Positions 7,368 to 16,401 are shown, counted from the first letter of the stretch. The stretch: 64,000 bases of DNA from Sutcliffiella horikoshii (GCF_008180725.1 NZ_VTEV01000007.1:1-64000); one strand, 5' to 3'. Translations and numbers: made by a program. Notes: generated by a model from the sequence alone, not told the origin.

Positions 7368-8600
7368 ATGAAAAAAATTCGATTCCTACATGCTGCAGAT
7401 TTACATTTGGACAGTCCATTCAAGGGACTTAGCCATCTTCCCCAACAGATATTTGATCAGATTAGAAAAAGCACCTTCCAATCATTAACCACGCTCATAA
7501 ATGCTGCTATCCATCATCATGTGGATTTTGTTTTATTAGCCGGAGATCTCTTTGATCTAGAACAAAGAAGCCTAATCGCTCAATCCACACTTAGAAAAGA
7601 ATTCTTGCGGTTAAACGAAGCAGGAATCCATGTGTATATTATTCATGGTAATCATGATTACCTTACAGAAGAACACAAACTTTTTAAATACCCGGATAAT
7701 GTACATATTTTTACGGAAGAAGTAGAACGAAAAACATATTTAAAAGACGAAGAAGAGTTAGCGTGTATATACGGATTCAGCTATAACCAAAGACATTTGA
7801 CGGAGAATATGACAAATTACTACGAGAAAGAAGACAAAACGGTACCTTTTCACATCGGAATGCTACATGGGAATCTTTCTGGAAGGGAAGAGCATGATCC
7901 ATATGCCCCGTTTACCTTGCCGGATCTTCTTGATAAAGAGTTTCATTACTGGGCGCTTGGCCATATACATAAACGTGAAATACTGCATCATCATCCACCA
8001 ATCGTCTATCCGGGAAATATCCAAGGTCGCCATAAAAAGGAACAGGGTGACAAAGGGTGCTATCTGGTTGACCTTTTGGAAGATGGTATCCCTGAGCTAA
8101 CATATTTAGAAACGTCCTCTATACAATGGGAAGAACTTGAAATTCACATTAACGAATTACATACAGTGGACCAACTGATGGATAAAACAAAACAAGCTGT
8201 AGATTCCATAAGGTTGGAAGGGAAGGGGAAATTACTTCGACTTACTTATACAGGAAATGGTGACCTGCATGGTTTTCTCCAAGAAGAGAATCATCAGGAA
8301 GAACTTCAACTTCTTTTAAATGAGAGTGAAGAAAATAATTCATCATTTGTATACATCTATACGTTGCGTGTGCATACAGCACTATCCTATTCAAAAGAGG
8401 ACTTGCAGGATAAACCGTTTTACAAGGATTTTTACACGATGGTAGAACAAGTCGACATGAAAGAAGCATTGGCTCCTTTGTTACGTCACTCTGAAGCAAG
8501 TCGCTATTTAGAAACCTGGGATGAAGAAGAAGTACAAGCGATAGTGGAAGAAGCGGAACAATGGCTAATCAGTAAATTCTTAGAAAATGAAAAGAGGTGA
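7368..8600 (+). CDS. yhaO: YhaO, SbcD-like metallophosphoesterase DNA repair nuclease subunit
   Basis: The 410-residue protein has calcineurin-like phosphoesterase motifs in order: FLHAADLHLDSPF near residue 5, LLAGDLFDLEQRS near 56, and IHGNHDYLTE near 95. A later GH(I)HKRE near 198 completes the two-metal site. This is the SbcD/Mre11 nuclease arrangement. Its gene overlaps the start region of yhaN, which encodes the SbcC/Rad50-like ATPase partner. Together they should form a DNA-end-processing complex distinct from SbcCD. A LexA box upstream suggests induction by DNA damage. Confidence 0.9.
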   Translation: MKKIRFLHAADLHLDSPFKGLSHLPQQIFDQIRKSTFQSLTTLINAAIHHHVDFVLLAGDLFDLEQRSLIAQSTLRKEFLRLNEAGIHVYIIHGNHDYLTEEHKLFKYPDNVHIFTEEVERKTYLKDEEELACIYGFSYNQRHLTENMTNYYEKEDKTVPFHIGMLHGNLSGREEHDPYAPFTLPDLLDKEFHYWALGHIHKREILHHHPPIVYPGNIQGRHKKEQGDKGCYLVDLLEDGIPELTYLETSSIQWEELEIHINELHTVDQLMDKTKQAVDSIRLEGKGKLLRLTYTGNGDLHGFLQEENHQEELQLLLNESEENNSSFVYIYTLRVHTALSYSKEDLQDKPFYKDFYTMVEQVDMKEALAPLLRHSEASRYLETWDEEEVQAIVEEAEQWLISKFLENEKR

Positions 8601-8605
8601 TCAGG

Positions 8606-11600
8606 TTGAAAATTACGAGCTTACATATCTATGGATTTGGAAAACTAGAGAACGTGGTAATGGAAAATCTATCACCAAATATTCAAGTAATATACGGGGA
8701 AAATGAAGCTGGAAAATCTACTGTGATGGCCTTTATTCAAGCCATTCTTTTTGGTTTCCCCGCAAAAAATCAACAAGACTTGCGCTATGTTCCTAAAAAA
8801 GGCTTTAAATATGGTGGTAAGTTGGTCATTGAAACGAATGACGAGAGAGTAATAACTATTGAAAGAGTTGCAGGGAGATCCTCTGGTGATGTCACGGTTC
8901 AAGATGAGCATGGCAACCCCTGTAATCTGAACGATGTGCTCGGCGGCCTTGATAAATCGATGTATAAGGGCATCTTCTCCTTTAATATGATGGACATCCA
9001 AAATCTACAGCTGATAGATTCTGAGCAACTTGGCAGTTATTTGTTCTCTTCAGGTCTAATGGGAAGTGAACAGCTACATAAATTATCTCGAGAGTTAGCA
9101 AAAGAACAGGAAGAGCGTTTCAAACCAAGCGGCAGAAAACCAGTAATTAATAAGTTGTTAACTTCCTTAAAAGAAGAAGAACGAGTTGTCCATCAATGGA
9201 AAGAAAAAATGGGCCAGTATGACCGGTTGCAAAAGGAAATGAATCAATATGATAAAGCCTTGAAGGAATCACAAATAAATAAAGAGGTTATAGAGCAAAA
9301 GATAAAAGAGACAGAAGCAATGCTCACTATTCAGCCATTAGTTAATAGATTAGAGATTCTTCAATTGCAAACAGCGGAAGTAGGAAACGTTGAGTCATTT
9401 CCTCATGATGGTTTGGCAAGATTGGACAAATGGCAGACGGAAGTAGTTTTCTATCAATCAAAAATAGAAAAAATGAAAAAGGTATTAGAGGAGAAAGAGC
9501 AAGAAATAGAACAGATATGGGTAAATGAAGAAGTTTTTGAGAAAGAGGAAGCGATAAAAAGTCTAGTAACTTTACTGCCGAGTTATCAAAAGGCGAAAGA
9601 TCAATTGTCTCTGCTAGCAACAGAAATAGCGCAGTTAGAAAAGCGCATGGAAGGGTGGAAACAGGATCTTGAATGGACTGACAAAACAGATTATGAATTA
9701 GATTCAATTCACACCAGTCTAGCATCCAAGGGGGCTTTGCGGGAACTTTTAAAGAGTCATCATGAGATTCACATCCAGAAACAACGGTTGGACGAACAGT
9801 TCCAATTAGCAAAAGAGGAACTTGAGACGCAGGAAGAACGGGTGAAAGACCTTGAACAAGACCAGCTTCCAAACCACGAGGTCATAAGAATGAAGGAAAT
9901 GGTTGAACTAGAAGACAAGGACACTTTGCATAAAGAAATCCACCTCACAGAGCAACTCCTAAACCAGTTAAAAAAGCAGCTTGATGTTCAAAAAATGAAT
10001 GACCATAATGAGGATAGAAAAAGTAAACAAATCGCAGTTATTAGTTTCATCCTCGGGATTGCCGGTGCCCTTTACTTCTTTATGCAAGACCAACTTATCC
10101 CTTCACTGCTTTGTTTAATCCTCTTCTCCTTGCTTTCTATTACATTTGGCAGAAAAACTAAAAATCAAGATAATCAAAATGAGCTGATAAGAGAGAAGGA
10201 TGAGCTGCATAGTAAGCTGGAATTATTAAGAGATAAGCTTTATTCCAATGATACACACGGGAAAGTGGAAGAGTATCAGAGAGCTTTAGCAAAGAACGAG
10301 CAAGTAATGCAGCTTCTACAAAAGGAGAGGCTTCTCCTTTCTCAGTGCGATCGGACATATAATAGAATCATTCAGCAATTTGAAGAGTGGGAAGAAAAGA
10401 ATTTTTCATTTCAGGATCATTGGCATAAATGGACCTCTTCCCTATCGCTTGCACAAATCTCTCCTACCTTTATGGAGGAGGCCTACGACAAAGTTCTCCA
10501 ATTGAAAGGTGCGCTTTCTGATAAAAGAGAGCTAGAGGAAAGACAAAGCCACTATCAACTAGTAATGGATAAATTTCAAAAGGAGCTAAATGCTCTGTTG
10601 AATGAAAACAATGAAACATATTCAAGATTAAACCCAGAAGAAGTGTTCACACAATTGCGTGTTGATTTGGAAGAAAACGTTGAAAAACAGAAAAAGAAAC
10701 AACAGATTCAGGAACAGATTGACGTCTTAACAGAAGAATTAGAAGAATTGTATCAACATAGATATGAGGCAAGTAAGCAGATTCAACGTCTTTACGAACA
10801 AGCAAAAGTTAAGGATGAGGAAGCATTTCGTCAAAAAAACCAACAAAATATTGTAAAAAAAGAGTATGAGAAGGAATTAGCCCTCCTTAAAAGTCAGTTG
10901 GTACAAATGGAAAATTCCTATCAACTAACCCTTAAGGAAAATAAACCAATGGATATTTGGAAAGCAGAGAAGGCTGAACTAGAAGAAACCCTTAAGACTA
11001 TTAAAGAAAGACAGAGTCAGCTTGTTGAGAATAGAACGGCAACAAAGGAAACCATTCGTCTTTTGGAAGAAGCAGGTATTTACTCGGAATCTGTGCAACA
11101 ATTTGAATTATCTAAAAGCAAATTACAGGAGCATGCGAGAAAGTGGGCAATCCATGCTACTGCATCCCATCTTTTAGGGAAAACGATGGATTTTTACCGT
11201 ACAGTCAAGCTTCCAAAAGTACTTCAATATGCTTCTGATAACTTCCGCTTCCTCACAAAAGGGAACTATCTTAGCATACTTGATGCGCAAAATGAACGAA
11301 TGCTTAAGGTACAACATGCAGATGGGACGAATTTTGAACCAAAAGAATTAAGTCAGGCGACGGTGGAGCAGCTTTATTTATCCTTACGTGTCGCTGTTGC
11401 CCAGGTATGGAGTGATGAACAAAAACTTCCATTTCTGATGGATGACAGTTTTGTTAATTTCGATGAACAAAGAACAAATCTAGCAATTAAATTGATAAAC
11501 AGACTTGCACTCCAAGGTTATCAATTCCTTTTCTTCACTTGTCATCACCATATTAAAGAAAAATTAGCAGATAATCCAAATAATTGGGTATTTACTTTTG

Positions 11601-11638
11601 ATCCTATTAAGGTAAGAGAAGCAATCCTCAAACGATGA
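8606..11638 (+). CDS. yhaN: YhaN, SbcC/Rad50-like coiled-coil ATPase
   Basis: About 1010 residues. Walker A is GENEAGKST at residues 31-39. Long heptad-rich coiled coils occupy roughly 170-470 and 530-860. A Walker B-like segment LPFLMDDSFVNFDEQR and a final CHHH stretch lie in the last 70 residues. This split-ATPase layout is that of SMC/Rad50 proteins partnered with a nuclease. Unusually, two hydrophobic helices (ISFILGIAGALYFFM and LLCLILFSLLSITFG) interrupt the middle of the coiled coil, which may tether the complex to the membrane. A frame opens at GTG 8597, but AGAGGTGA there acts as ribosome binding site for TTG 8606, giving MKITSLHIYGFGK. Confidence 0.88.
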   Translation: MKITSLHIYGFGKLENVVMENLSPNIQVIYGENEAGKSTVMAFIQAILFGFPAKNQQDLRYVPKKGFKYGGKLVIETNDERVITIERVAGRSSGDVTVQDEHGNPCNLNDVLGGLDKSMYKGIFSFNMMDIQNLQLIDSEQLGSYLFSSGLMGSEQLHKLSRELAKEQEERFKPSGRKPVINKLLTSLKEEERVVHQWKEKMGQYDRLQKEMNQYDKALKESQINKEVIEQKIKETEAMLTIQPLVNRLEILQLQTAEVGNVESFPHDGLARLDKWQTEVVFYQSKIEKMKKVLEEKEQEIEQIWVNEEVFEKEEAIKSLVTLLPSYQKAKDQLSLLATEIAQLEKRMEGWKQDLEWTDKTDYELDSIHTSLASKGALRELLKSHHEIHIQKQRLDEQFQLAKEELETQEERVKDLEQDQLPNHEVIRMKEMVELEDKDTLHKEIHLTEQLLNQLKKQLDVQKMNDHNEDRKSKQIAVISFILGIAGALYFFMQDQLIPSLLCLILFSLLSITFGRKTKNQDNQNELIREKDELHSKLELLRDKLYSNDTHGKVEEYQRALAKNEQVMQLLQKERLLLSQCDRTYNRIIQQFEEWEEKNFSFQDHWHKWTSSLSLAQISPTFMEEAYDKVLQLKGALSDKRELEERQSHYQLVMDKFQKELNALLNENNETYSRLNPEEVFTQLRVDLEENVEKQKKKQQIQEQIDVLTEELEELYQHRYEASKQIQRLYEQAKVKDEEAFRQKNQQNIVKKEYEKELALLKSQLVQMENSYQLTLKENKPMDIWKAEKAELEETLKTIKERQSQLVENRTATKETIRLLEEAGIYSESVQQFELSKSKLQEHARKWAIHATASHLLGKTMDFYRTVKLPKVLQYASDNFRFLTKGNYLSILDAQNERMLKVQHADGTNFEPKELSQATVEQLYLSLRVAVAQVWSDEQKLPFLMDDSFVNFDEQRTNLAIKLINRLALQGYQFLFFTCHHHIKEKLADNPNNWVFTFDPIKVREAILKR

Positions 11639-11721
11639 ATGTGGTTCATCCATTGCCGAAAGGAATAGACAAGTGCTATGCTTAGAGAGGTAAAGAGAAG
11701 CAAGTTGAAAGGATAACAAAA

Positions 11722-12939
11722 ATGAGTGAAAGTGTATTGAAAAATAATAGAGCACCATTGATACTATTGAGCTTTAATCTATTTATCGTCATGGTAGGGA
11801 TTGGTTTGGTCATCCCAATTCTTCCGTTTTATATCGATAAGTTTGGAGCGGACGCAAGAACATTAGGTTTGCTTGTTGCCGTGTTTGCGTTTATGCAATT
11901 TCTTTTTGCACCTGTATGGGGAAGGCTGTCTGATAAAATTGGAAGAAAGCCATTGATAACAATCGGTCTTTTCGGATTTGCAATCGCTGAGTTTATTTTT
12001 GCATATGCAAGCGGCTTATGGATGCTCTTTCTTTCAAGAATTCTAGCGGGAACCTTTGGCTCAGCACTTATGCCAACAGCAATGGCCTATGTTTCGGATG
12101 TCACATCTTCTGAAAAAAGAGGCCAAGGCATGGGGATAATGGGTGCTGCGATGGGGCTTGGTATTGTTGTTGGGCCTGGGCTTGGTGGCTGGCTTGCTGA
12201 ATACGACCTATCACTACCATTTTTAGTGGCAGGTGTAGCAGCAACCATAGCGGGAATACTTTCCGTCATTATTTTACCTGAATCCTATCCAAAGAATAAA
12301 AGAGAAATGGATGCTCAAGCTTCTGAAGGTGAAAAAAGAGACAATCAATTTGTAACGATGTATAAAGCTCTTAAAAGCCCTGTAGGATTCCTACTAATTC
12401 TTGTTTTCATCATGAGTTTTGGATTGGCTAATTTTCAATCCATTTTTGGCTACTATACGATGGAACGATATAAATATAACCCAAGTGAAGTGGGGTTAAT
12501 CATCTTGATAGTCGGTTTGGTGGGAACAATAGTCCAAGGTGTTCTAGTAGGGAGAATGACAAAGAAATACGGGGAAGAAAGAGTAGTTACAATGGCTCTA
12601 TTGATCAGTTCTTTAGGGTTTGTGCTAATGACCCTAGCAACGAGCTTTACAACTGTACTATTAACTACCTGCATATTCTTCTTGGGGAATTCTCTGTTAA
12701 GACCATCATTGAATTCATTCATTTCTAAACTTGCTGGAAACAGACAGGGGCTCGTCATGGGGCTCAATAATTCCTTCTTAAGTTTGGGAAATGTGGCAGG
12801 TCCAATATTGGCAGGTATTTTCTTTGAGATAAATATCCACATTCCATATTTATTCGGAGCATGTATCATGCTATTCGGATTAATCGTCACCAAACTATGG
12901 CTATCTAAAAGAGCCCATAAAATACAAGTATCTTCATAG
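11722..12939 (+). CDS. MFS drug-efflux-type transporter (DHA1)
   Basis: The 405-residue protein has 12 predicted helices. Family marks are the conserved loop GRLSDKIGRKPLI near residue 72 (motif A of the major facilitator superfamily) and GMGIMGAAMGLGIVVGPGLGG near 137 (motif C of drug:H+ antiporters). A central hydrophilic loop (PKNKREMDAQASEGEKRD) separates the two halves. This points to a proton-driven exporter of the TetA/NorA/Blt group; the substrate is unknown. The gene sits alone between yhaN and a Rod repeat, and separates yhaON from yhaM, which are adjacent in B. subtilis. Confidence 0.85.
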   Translation: MSESVLKNNRAPLILLSFNLFIVMVGIGLVIPILPFYIDKFGADARTLGLLVAVFAFMQFLFAPVWGRLSDKIGRKPLITIGLFGFAIAEFIFAYASGLWMLFLSRILAGTFGSALMPTAMAYVSDVTSSEKRGQGMGIMGAAMGLGIVVGPGLGGWLAEYDLSLPFLVAGVAATIAGILSVIILPESYPKNKREMDAQASEGEKRDNQFVTMYKALKSPVGFLLILVFIMSFGLANFQSIFGYYTMERYKYNPSEVGLIILIVGLVGTIVQGVLVGRMTKKYGEERVVTMALLISSLGFVLMTLATSFTTVLLTTCIFFLGNSLLRPSLNSFISKLAGNRQGLVMGLNNSFLSLGNVAGPILAGIFFEINIHIPYLFGACIMLFGLIVTKLWLSKRAHKIQVSS

Positions 12940-12968
12940 AAAAAATACATTCAGTTATTGTTTTTCAT

Positions 12969-13097
12969 AGCAGTTGATTGGAGCAAACGGCGAAGACTCC
13001 TGAGGGAGATAGCGCTAGGTGGAGACCCCGCAGGCGTAGCCGAGGAGGCTCTCGTCAGCCCCTAGGAAAGCGAAGCCATTTGCGTAAATCAACTGCG
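12969..13097 (+). repeat. Rod repeat 1
   Basis: This is the first of 15 related palindromic tracts in the window, called Rod here. The outer arms GCAGTTGATT and AATCAACTGC pair perfectly. Further in, AAACGGC faces GCCATTT, and GGAGACCCC with GAGGAGGCTC form the apical part. It fills the gap between the MFS gene and yhaM. Confidence 0.85.
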
Positions 13098-13132
13098 TCG
13101 TCTAGGATAAAAAAGACAGGGGGAAGAAATAG

Positions 13133-14077
13133 ATGAAAAAAGGTATCCTCCACTTTGAAGTGGGAGAACAAGTAGACGTTCACTTATTAATTAAAACAGC
13201 AACAAAAGGAATTGCAAGCAATGGAAAACCCTTCTTAACACTAATATTTCAAGACAAAAGCGGCGAAATAGAAGCTAAACTTTGGGATGCTTCAGCAGAC
13301 GATGAAGAGCTCTACACGCCACAAAGCATAGTAAGAGTACTAGGGGACATCCACCATTATCGTGGCCGTAATCAATTGAAAATACGAAAAATCAAGCCAA
13401 AGGAAGAGCATGAGAATGTTAATGTCTCTGACCTGATAGAAACAGCACCACTAAGCCAAGAACAGATGATGGATAAAATAACACAGGCGATTTTTGAAAT
13501 GAAGAATCCGAATATCCAAAGGATTACAAGACACCTGTTGAAAAAGCATCAAAATGAATTCTTGCAATACCCAGCAGCTACAAAAAATCACCACGAATTT
13601 GTATCTGGTTTGGCCTATCATGTTGTTTCCATGCTAGACCTTGCAAAAGCCATAGCTAGCTTATATCCTTCATTAGACAAAGATCTTCTGTATGCAGGGG
13701 TTATTCTTCATGACTTAGGAAAGGTAACGGAACTATCCGGCCCTGTGTCCACTAGTTATACAATTGAAGGGAACTTAATTGGCCATATTTCGATTATGGT
13801 TAATGAAATAGGTAAAGCAGCAGAAGAGCTAGGTATTGATGGGGAAGAGATTATGGTTCTGCAACACTTGGTGTTAAGTCATCATGGAAAATTGGAGTGG
13901 GGCAGTCCAAAACTGCCACTTATCAAAGAAGCAGAAATTCTCCATTATATTGATAATATCGATGCCAAAATGAATATGCTAGATCGTGCACTAGAACGTG
14001 TTAAACCAGGAGAGTACACGGAAAGAATTTTTGCCATGGACAACAGAAACTTCTATAAACCTACTTTTCATAATTAA
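13133..14077 (+). CDS. yhaM: 3'-5' exoribonuclease YhaM
   Basis: The 314-residue protein has an N-terminal OB-fold nucleic-acid-binding domain (residues 10-95, including [20 protein letters not shown]) and an HD-type phosphohydrolase domain. Metal ligands show in [16 protein letters not shown] near 157, VILHDLGKV near 191 and [13 protein letters not shown] near 249. This is the YhaM architecture: a Gram-positive enzyme trimming RNA (and DNA) from the 3' end. The ribosome binding site AGGGGGAAG precedes ATG 13133. In B. subtilis yhaM follows yhaN directly; here an MFS gene and a Rod repeat intervene, so it may have lost SOS co-transcription. Confidence 0.92.
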   Translation: MKKGILHFEVGEQVDVHLLIKTATKGIASNGKPFLTLIFQDKSGEIEAKLWDASADDEELYTPQSIVRVLGDIHHYRGRNQLKIRKIKPKEEHENVNVSDLIETAPLSQEQMMDKITQAIFEMKNPNIQRITRHLLKKHQNEFLQYPAATKNHHEFVSGLAYHVVSMLDLAKAIASLYPSLDKDLLYAGVILHDLGKVTELSGPVSTSYTIEGNLIGHISIMVNEIGKAAEELGIDGEEIMVLQHLVLSHHGKLEWGSPKLPLIKEAEILHYIDNIDAKMNMLDRALERVKPGEYTERIFAMDNRNFYKPTFHN

Positions 14078-14147
14078 GTAATAGCCTCCCATACTCTATC
14101 ATATGTATAAATTAGTAGCACATATGAAAGAGAAGGGGGGCTTTTCT

Positions 14148-14321
14148 ATGCCATGGTGGATGCTGTTAATTGTTATCGGTATTGTTTTTAGTGCATATAT
14201 GACGTTAAGGTCCGCAAAGGAAGAAAAGGAAGTAGAGGAAGCGATTATTGAAAAAGAAGGACAAGTATATATGGATAGGATTCAAGAGGAAAGAGAGAAG
14301 AAGCAGGTAGTAAACGTATAG
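14148..14321 (+). CDS. yhaL: Sporulation protein YhaL
   Basis: A 57-residue protein with one N-terminal membrane helix (MPWWMLLIVIGIVFSAYMTL) followed by a charged, helical tail rich in Glu and Lys (AKEEKEVEEAIIEKEGQVYMDRIQEEREKK). This is the B. subtilis YhaL pattern, a small protein linked to sporulation. A longer frame opens at 14103, but AGAAGGGGGG at 14131-14140 lies 7 nt before ATG 14148. It converges on prsA and shares a bidirectional terminator with it. Confidence 0.85.
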   Translation: MPWWMLLIVIGIVFSAYMTLRSAKEEKEVEEAIIEKEGQVYMDRIQEEREKKQVVNV

Positions 14322-14322
14322 T

Positions 14323-14352
14323 AAAAAGGAAGCGGGTAGCCGCTTCCTTTTT
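14323..14352. terminator. Bidirectional terminator between yhaL and prsA
   Basis: AAAAAGGAAGCGG and CCGCTTCCTTTTT pair perfectly around GTAG. A and T tails on both sides allow use by both convergent genes. Confidence 0.92.
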
Positions 14353-15229
14353 AGCTTTGTTCTTCGGTTTCTTTTTCTTTTTCGAATGTATTTTTAAGAT
14401 TGGAGTCTTTCACTTTTATATTAGCATTGTCAAGTTCTTTTTGAACAGCTGTGTCAACGGCTTCTTGTTGCACCTTTGATAAAAGAACTTCTTCTTTTAA
14501 CTCCGCTTTGATGTCTTCTAACGGTTCTTTTTCCTTCTTATCTGTTACTTTAATAATGTGGAACCCGTACATGCTTTCTACAGGCTCACTGATCTGATTT
14601 ACTTCAAGGCTATAAGCTGCCTCTTCAAATTCAGGGAGCATGGCTCCAGCACCAAACCAGTCAAGGTCTCCGCCATTTTGGGCAGAACCAGGGTCTGTTG
14701 AATATTCTGTTGCTAGTTCGGCAAAGTCAGCGCCCTCATCAAGCTTTTTCTTGACTTCTTTCGCAGTTTCTTCATCTGCTACAAGAATGTGGCTTGCACG
14801 TATCTCCGGTTTCATCTGATCATAATATTCTTGAATTTCTTCATCGGTAACTTCTGCATTTTCCATCGCTGCTTTTTCCTGAAGCATGGAGATGCGTAAA
14901 GTTTGGCTTAATTGCTCTTCACTTTTGAAGCCGCTCTGTGCCATTGCTGAATCAAATTGTGGTCCAAGTTGCTGTTTCAACTCATCTAAGCGTTCTTGCA
15001 GTTCCTCATCGGTAACCTCATACTTCTCACTTAATACTTTTTCATATACTAATTCCCGAAGAACCTCTTCACCAAAACGATCCTTCATGGCTTCATAAAG
15101 CTCGGCCTGTGTAATGTTTCCAGCAGAGGTTTCAGCAATTACTTCCGTATTATCGGCTTTATCGTTGTTACAGGCAGACAGTGCAACAATTGTAGCAGTT
15201 GCACCTAAGGCAATTATCCATTTTTTCAT
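14351..15229 (-). CDS. prsA: PrsA, extracytoplasmic peptidyl-prolyl isomerase lipoprotein
   Basis: The signal peptide ends in the lipobox LSAC with Cys20, so the protein is lipidated and anchored outside the membrane. A helical N-terminal part (about 30-125) precedes a parvulin rotamase domain at about 130-225, which carries IRASHILVADE, FAELATEYSTDPGSAQNGGDLDWFG and YGFHIIKVT. A charged tail of about 60 residues follows. PrsA folds exported proteins and helps penicillin-binding protein assembly. ScoC, encoded nearby at 17626-18225, is a known repressor of prsA in B. subtilis. The stop codon lies inside the shared terminator stem. Confidence 0.93.
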   Translation of the reverse strand: MKKWIIALGATATIVALSACNNDKADNTEVIAETSAGNITQAELYEAMKDRFGEEVLRELVYEKVLSEKYEVTDEELQERLDELKQQLGPQFDSAMAQSGFKSEEQLSQTLRISMLQEKAAMENAEVTDEEIQEYYDQMKPEIRASHILVADEETAKEVKKKLDEGADFAELATEYSTDPGSAQNGGDLDWFGAGAMLPEFEEAAYSLEVNQISEPVESMYGFHIIKVTDKKEKEPLEDIKAELKEEVLLSKVQQEAVDTAVQKELDNANIKVKDSNLKNTFEKEKETEEQS

Positions 15230-15372
15230 TTAAGTCACTCCCATATGTAGTAAAACGTTCCAAACAATACTATAGCATATCTTACATATTTAATGAAATT
15301 ATTTGACAATACTTTAAAGCAAGAATTTTTGCGTTGTAAGCAATTTAAAGAGGTAAGAAACTATAAGGAACG

Positions 15373-15451
15373 GTTGATTTCCGTTCCAGGCGCTTCGCTT
15401 GCCTGCGGGCGTCTGCGCGCCTTCCACTCCAATCAACAAGGTGACTTCATT
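15373..15451 (-). repeat. Rod repeat 2 (short, reverse copy with GGTGACTTCATT tail)
   Basis: The reverse-oriented copy GTTGATTTCC ... CTCCAATCAAC has lost its middle; GGCGCTTCGC and GCGCGCCTT remain as inner arm. It is followed by AAGGTGACTTCATT, a tail also seen after Rods 4, 9 and 14. It pairs with Rod 3, 77 bp further on, as a head-to-head couple. This couple fills most of the 690-bp gap between prsA and the first YjcZ gene. Confidence 0.8.
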
Positions 15452-15527
15452 CATTAGAAGGGTTTATGAAAAAAGCTATATAACTGAGTTAGCTGAATAA
15501 GCATTAACTTATCATTAATGTATTTAT

Positions 15528-15656
15528 AGCTGTGGATTGGAGCAAATGGCGGAGACTCCAGCGGGGGAGAAACGGTAGATTGAGACCCCTGAAGCGTTGT
15601 GAGGAGGCTCAAGCATCGTCCCGCGGAATCGAAGCCATTTGCGGAAATCAACAGCG
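15528..15656 (+). repeat. Rod repeat 3
   Basis: Forward copy from AGCTGTGGATTGG to GGAAATCAACAGCG. Inner pairs seen are AAATGGC with GCCATTT, ACGGT with ATCGT, and TTGAG with CTCAA. Confidence 0.85.
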
Positions 15657-15833
15657 GAGCATAACGAAACAACTAAAAAAGACCCGAACGGTTTTCCCTG
15701 CGTTTTCTTAAAAGCTAGTAGCATTTTCGAAAAAATGGGTAATCGTCCATTCCAATTTCTCCACTTTTACATATGATAAATGGAATCATGAAAACATCAA
15801 CACACTTTGTTGTCCCAGGATTTCATGTAAAAA

Positions 15834-15867
15834 ACCTTAGAGGCAGGATAAACGCCTATGCCTCCTA
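15834..15867 (+). terminator. Possible hairpin upstream of YjcZ genes
   Basis: CTTAG-AGGCA faces TGCCTC-CTAAG with small bulges. No T-run follows. CATAAGATA at 15879-15887, just downstream, resembles the -10 element of sporulation sigma factors E and K, so this region may hold a sporulation promoter. Confidence 0.3.
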
Positions 15868-15919
15868 AGAAATTGTTGCATAAGATATCGTAACAACTCA
15901 TGAAGGAGGTGTTACTAAG

Positions 15920-16006
15920 ATGGGTAATGCGTATGCAGGTGGCTTCGCGTTAATCGTAGTATTGTTTATCTTGTTGGTAATCGTAGGTGCAGCTTGGTTG
16001 TACTAA
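15920..16006 (+). CDS. YjcZ-family sporulation micropeptide 1
   Basis: A 28-residue peptide, MGNAYAGGFALIVVLFILLV followed by IVGAAWLY: a short Gly-rich head and one membrane helix. This is the YjcZ-family signature, abundant in spore-formers and produced during sporulation. The ribosome binding site AAGGAGGTG lies 8 nt upstream. The downstream copy at 16038 has an almost identical membrane part. It probably inserts in a spore-related membrane; the molecular role is unknown. Confidence 0.88.
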   Translation: MGNAYAGGFALIVVLFILLVIVGAAWLY

Positions 16007-16037
16007 ATACATTTTTAATAAAAAAGGAGGAACTAAA

Positions 16038-16124
16038 ATGTCAGGTGGACATTCCGGCGGATTTGCGTTAATCGTAGTATTATTTATCCTGTTAGTAATC
16101 GTAGGTGCAGCTTGGTTATACTAA
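16038..16124 (+). CDS. YjcZ-family sporulation micropeptide 2
   Basis: 28 residues, MSGGHSGGFALIVVLFILLV followed by IVGAAWLY. The last 21 residues equal those of the first copy, while the head differs (SGGHSGG against GNAYAGG). AAAAAGGAGG precedes ATG 16038. Codons differ silently between copies (TTG/TTA, ATC CTG/ATC TTG), so selection on the peptide rather than recent copying explains the identity. A strong terminator follows at 16164. Confidence 0.88.
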   Translation: MSGGHSGGFALIVVLFILLVIVGAAWLY

Positions 16125-16163
16125 GCTAGACCTTGGAGAACGGGCAATGCCTTAAACTCCACA

Positions 16164-16199
16164 AAAACACCTTCCATGTTTACATGGAAGGTGTTTTTT
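16164..16199. terminator. Bidirectional terminator after YjcZ genes
   Basis: AAAACACCTTCCATG pairs perfectly with CATGGAAGGTGTTTT. It also serves the minus-strand gene ending at 16210. Confidence 0.92.
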
Positions 16200-16209
16200 G
16201 TGCGATTTA

Positions 16210-16401
16210 TTATTTGGAGCTTAGCAGGATATCTACATAAGAGGAAATTAATAGAATGGTAATAAGTACATTTATGGTTCGGAAAACTTTCGGCTGACGA
16301 TCCTCCGGTATTTCCTTTTGAACGCATAAAGCATTCGTTAATTTGTTTATGTAGAAGAGTATAAATACAGCCACCCAAACAAATAGAAATGCGATAGCCA
16401 T
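16210..16401 (-). CDS. Small membrane protein of unknown function
   Basis: A 63-residue protein with an N-terminal helix (AIAFLFVWVAVFILFYI), a polar middle holding CVQKEIPEDRQPK, and a second helix (TINVLITILLISSYVDILL). AGGAGGG lies 6 nt before the ATG, and the gene ends at a shared terminator, so it is very likely real. I do not recognise the family. It lies between the YjcZ peptides and a DUF3267 gene and is read in the same direction as the latter, with about 140 bp between them. Confidence 0.7.
   Translation of the reverse strand: MAIAFLFVWVAVFILFYINKLTNALCVQKEIPEDRQPKVFRTINVLITILLISSYVDILLSSK

Noticed and set aside
9342-9872. 176-residue minus-strand frame inside yhaN
   Set aside because: Mirror of coiled-coil codons in yhaN; no ribosome binding site and Leu/Pro-rich composition typical of antisense frames.
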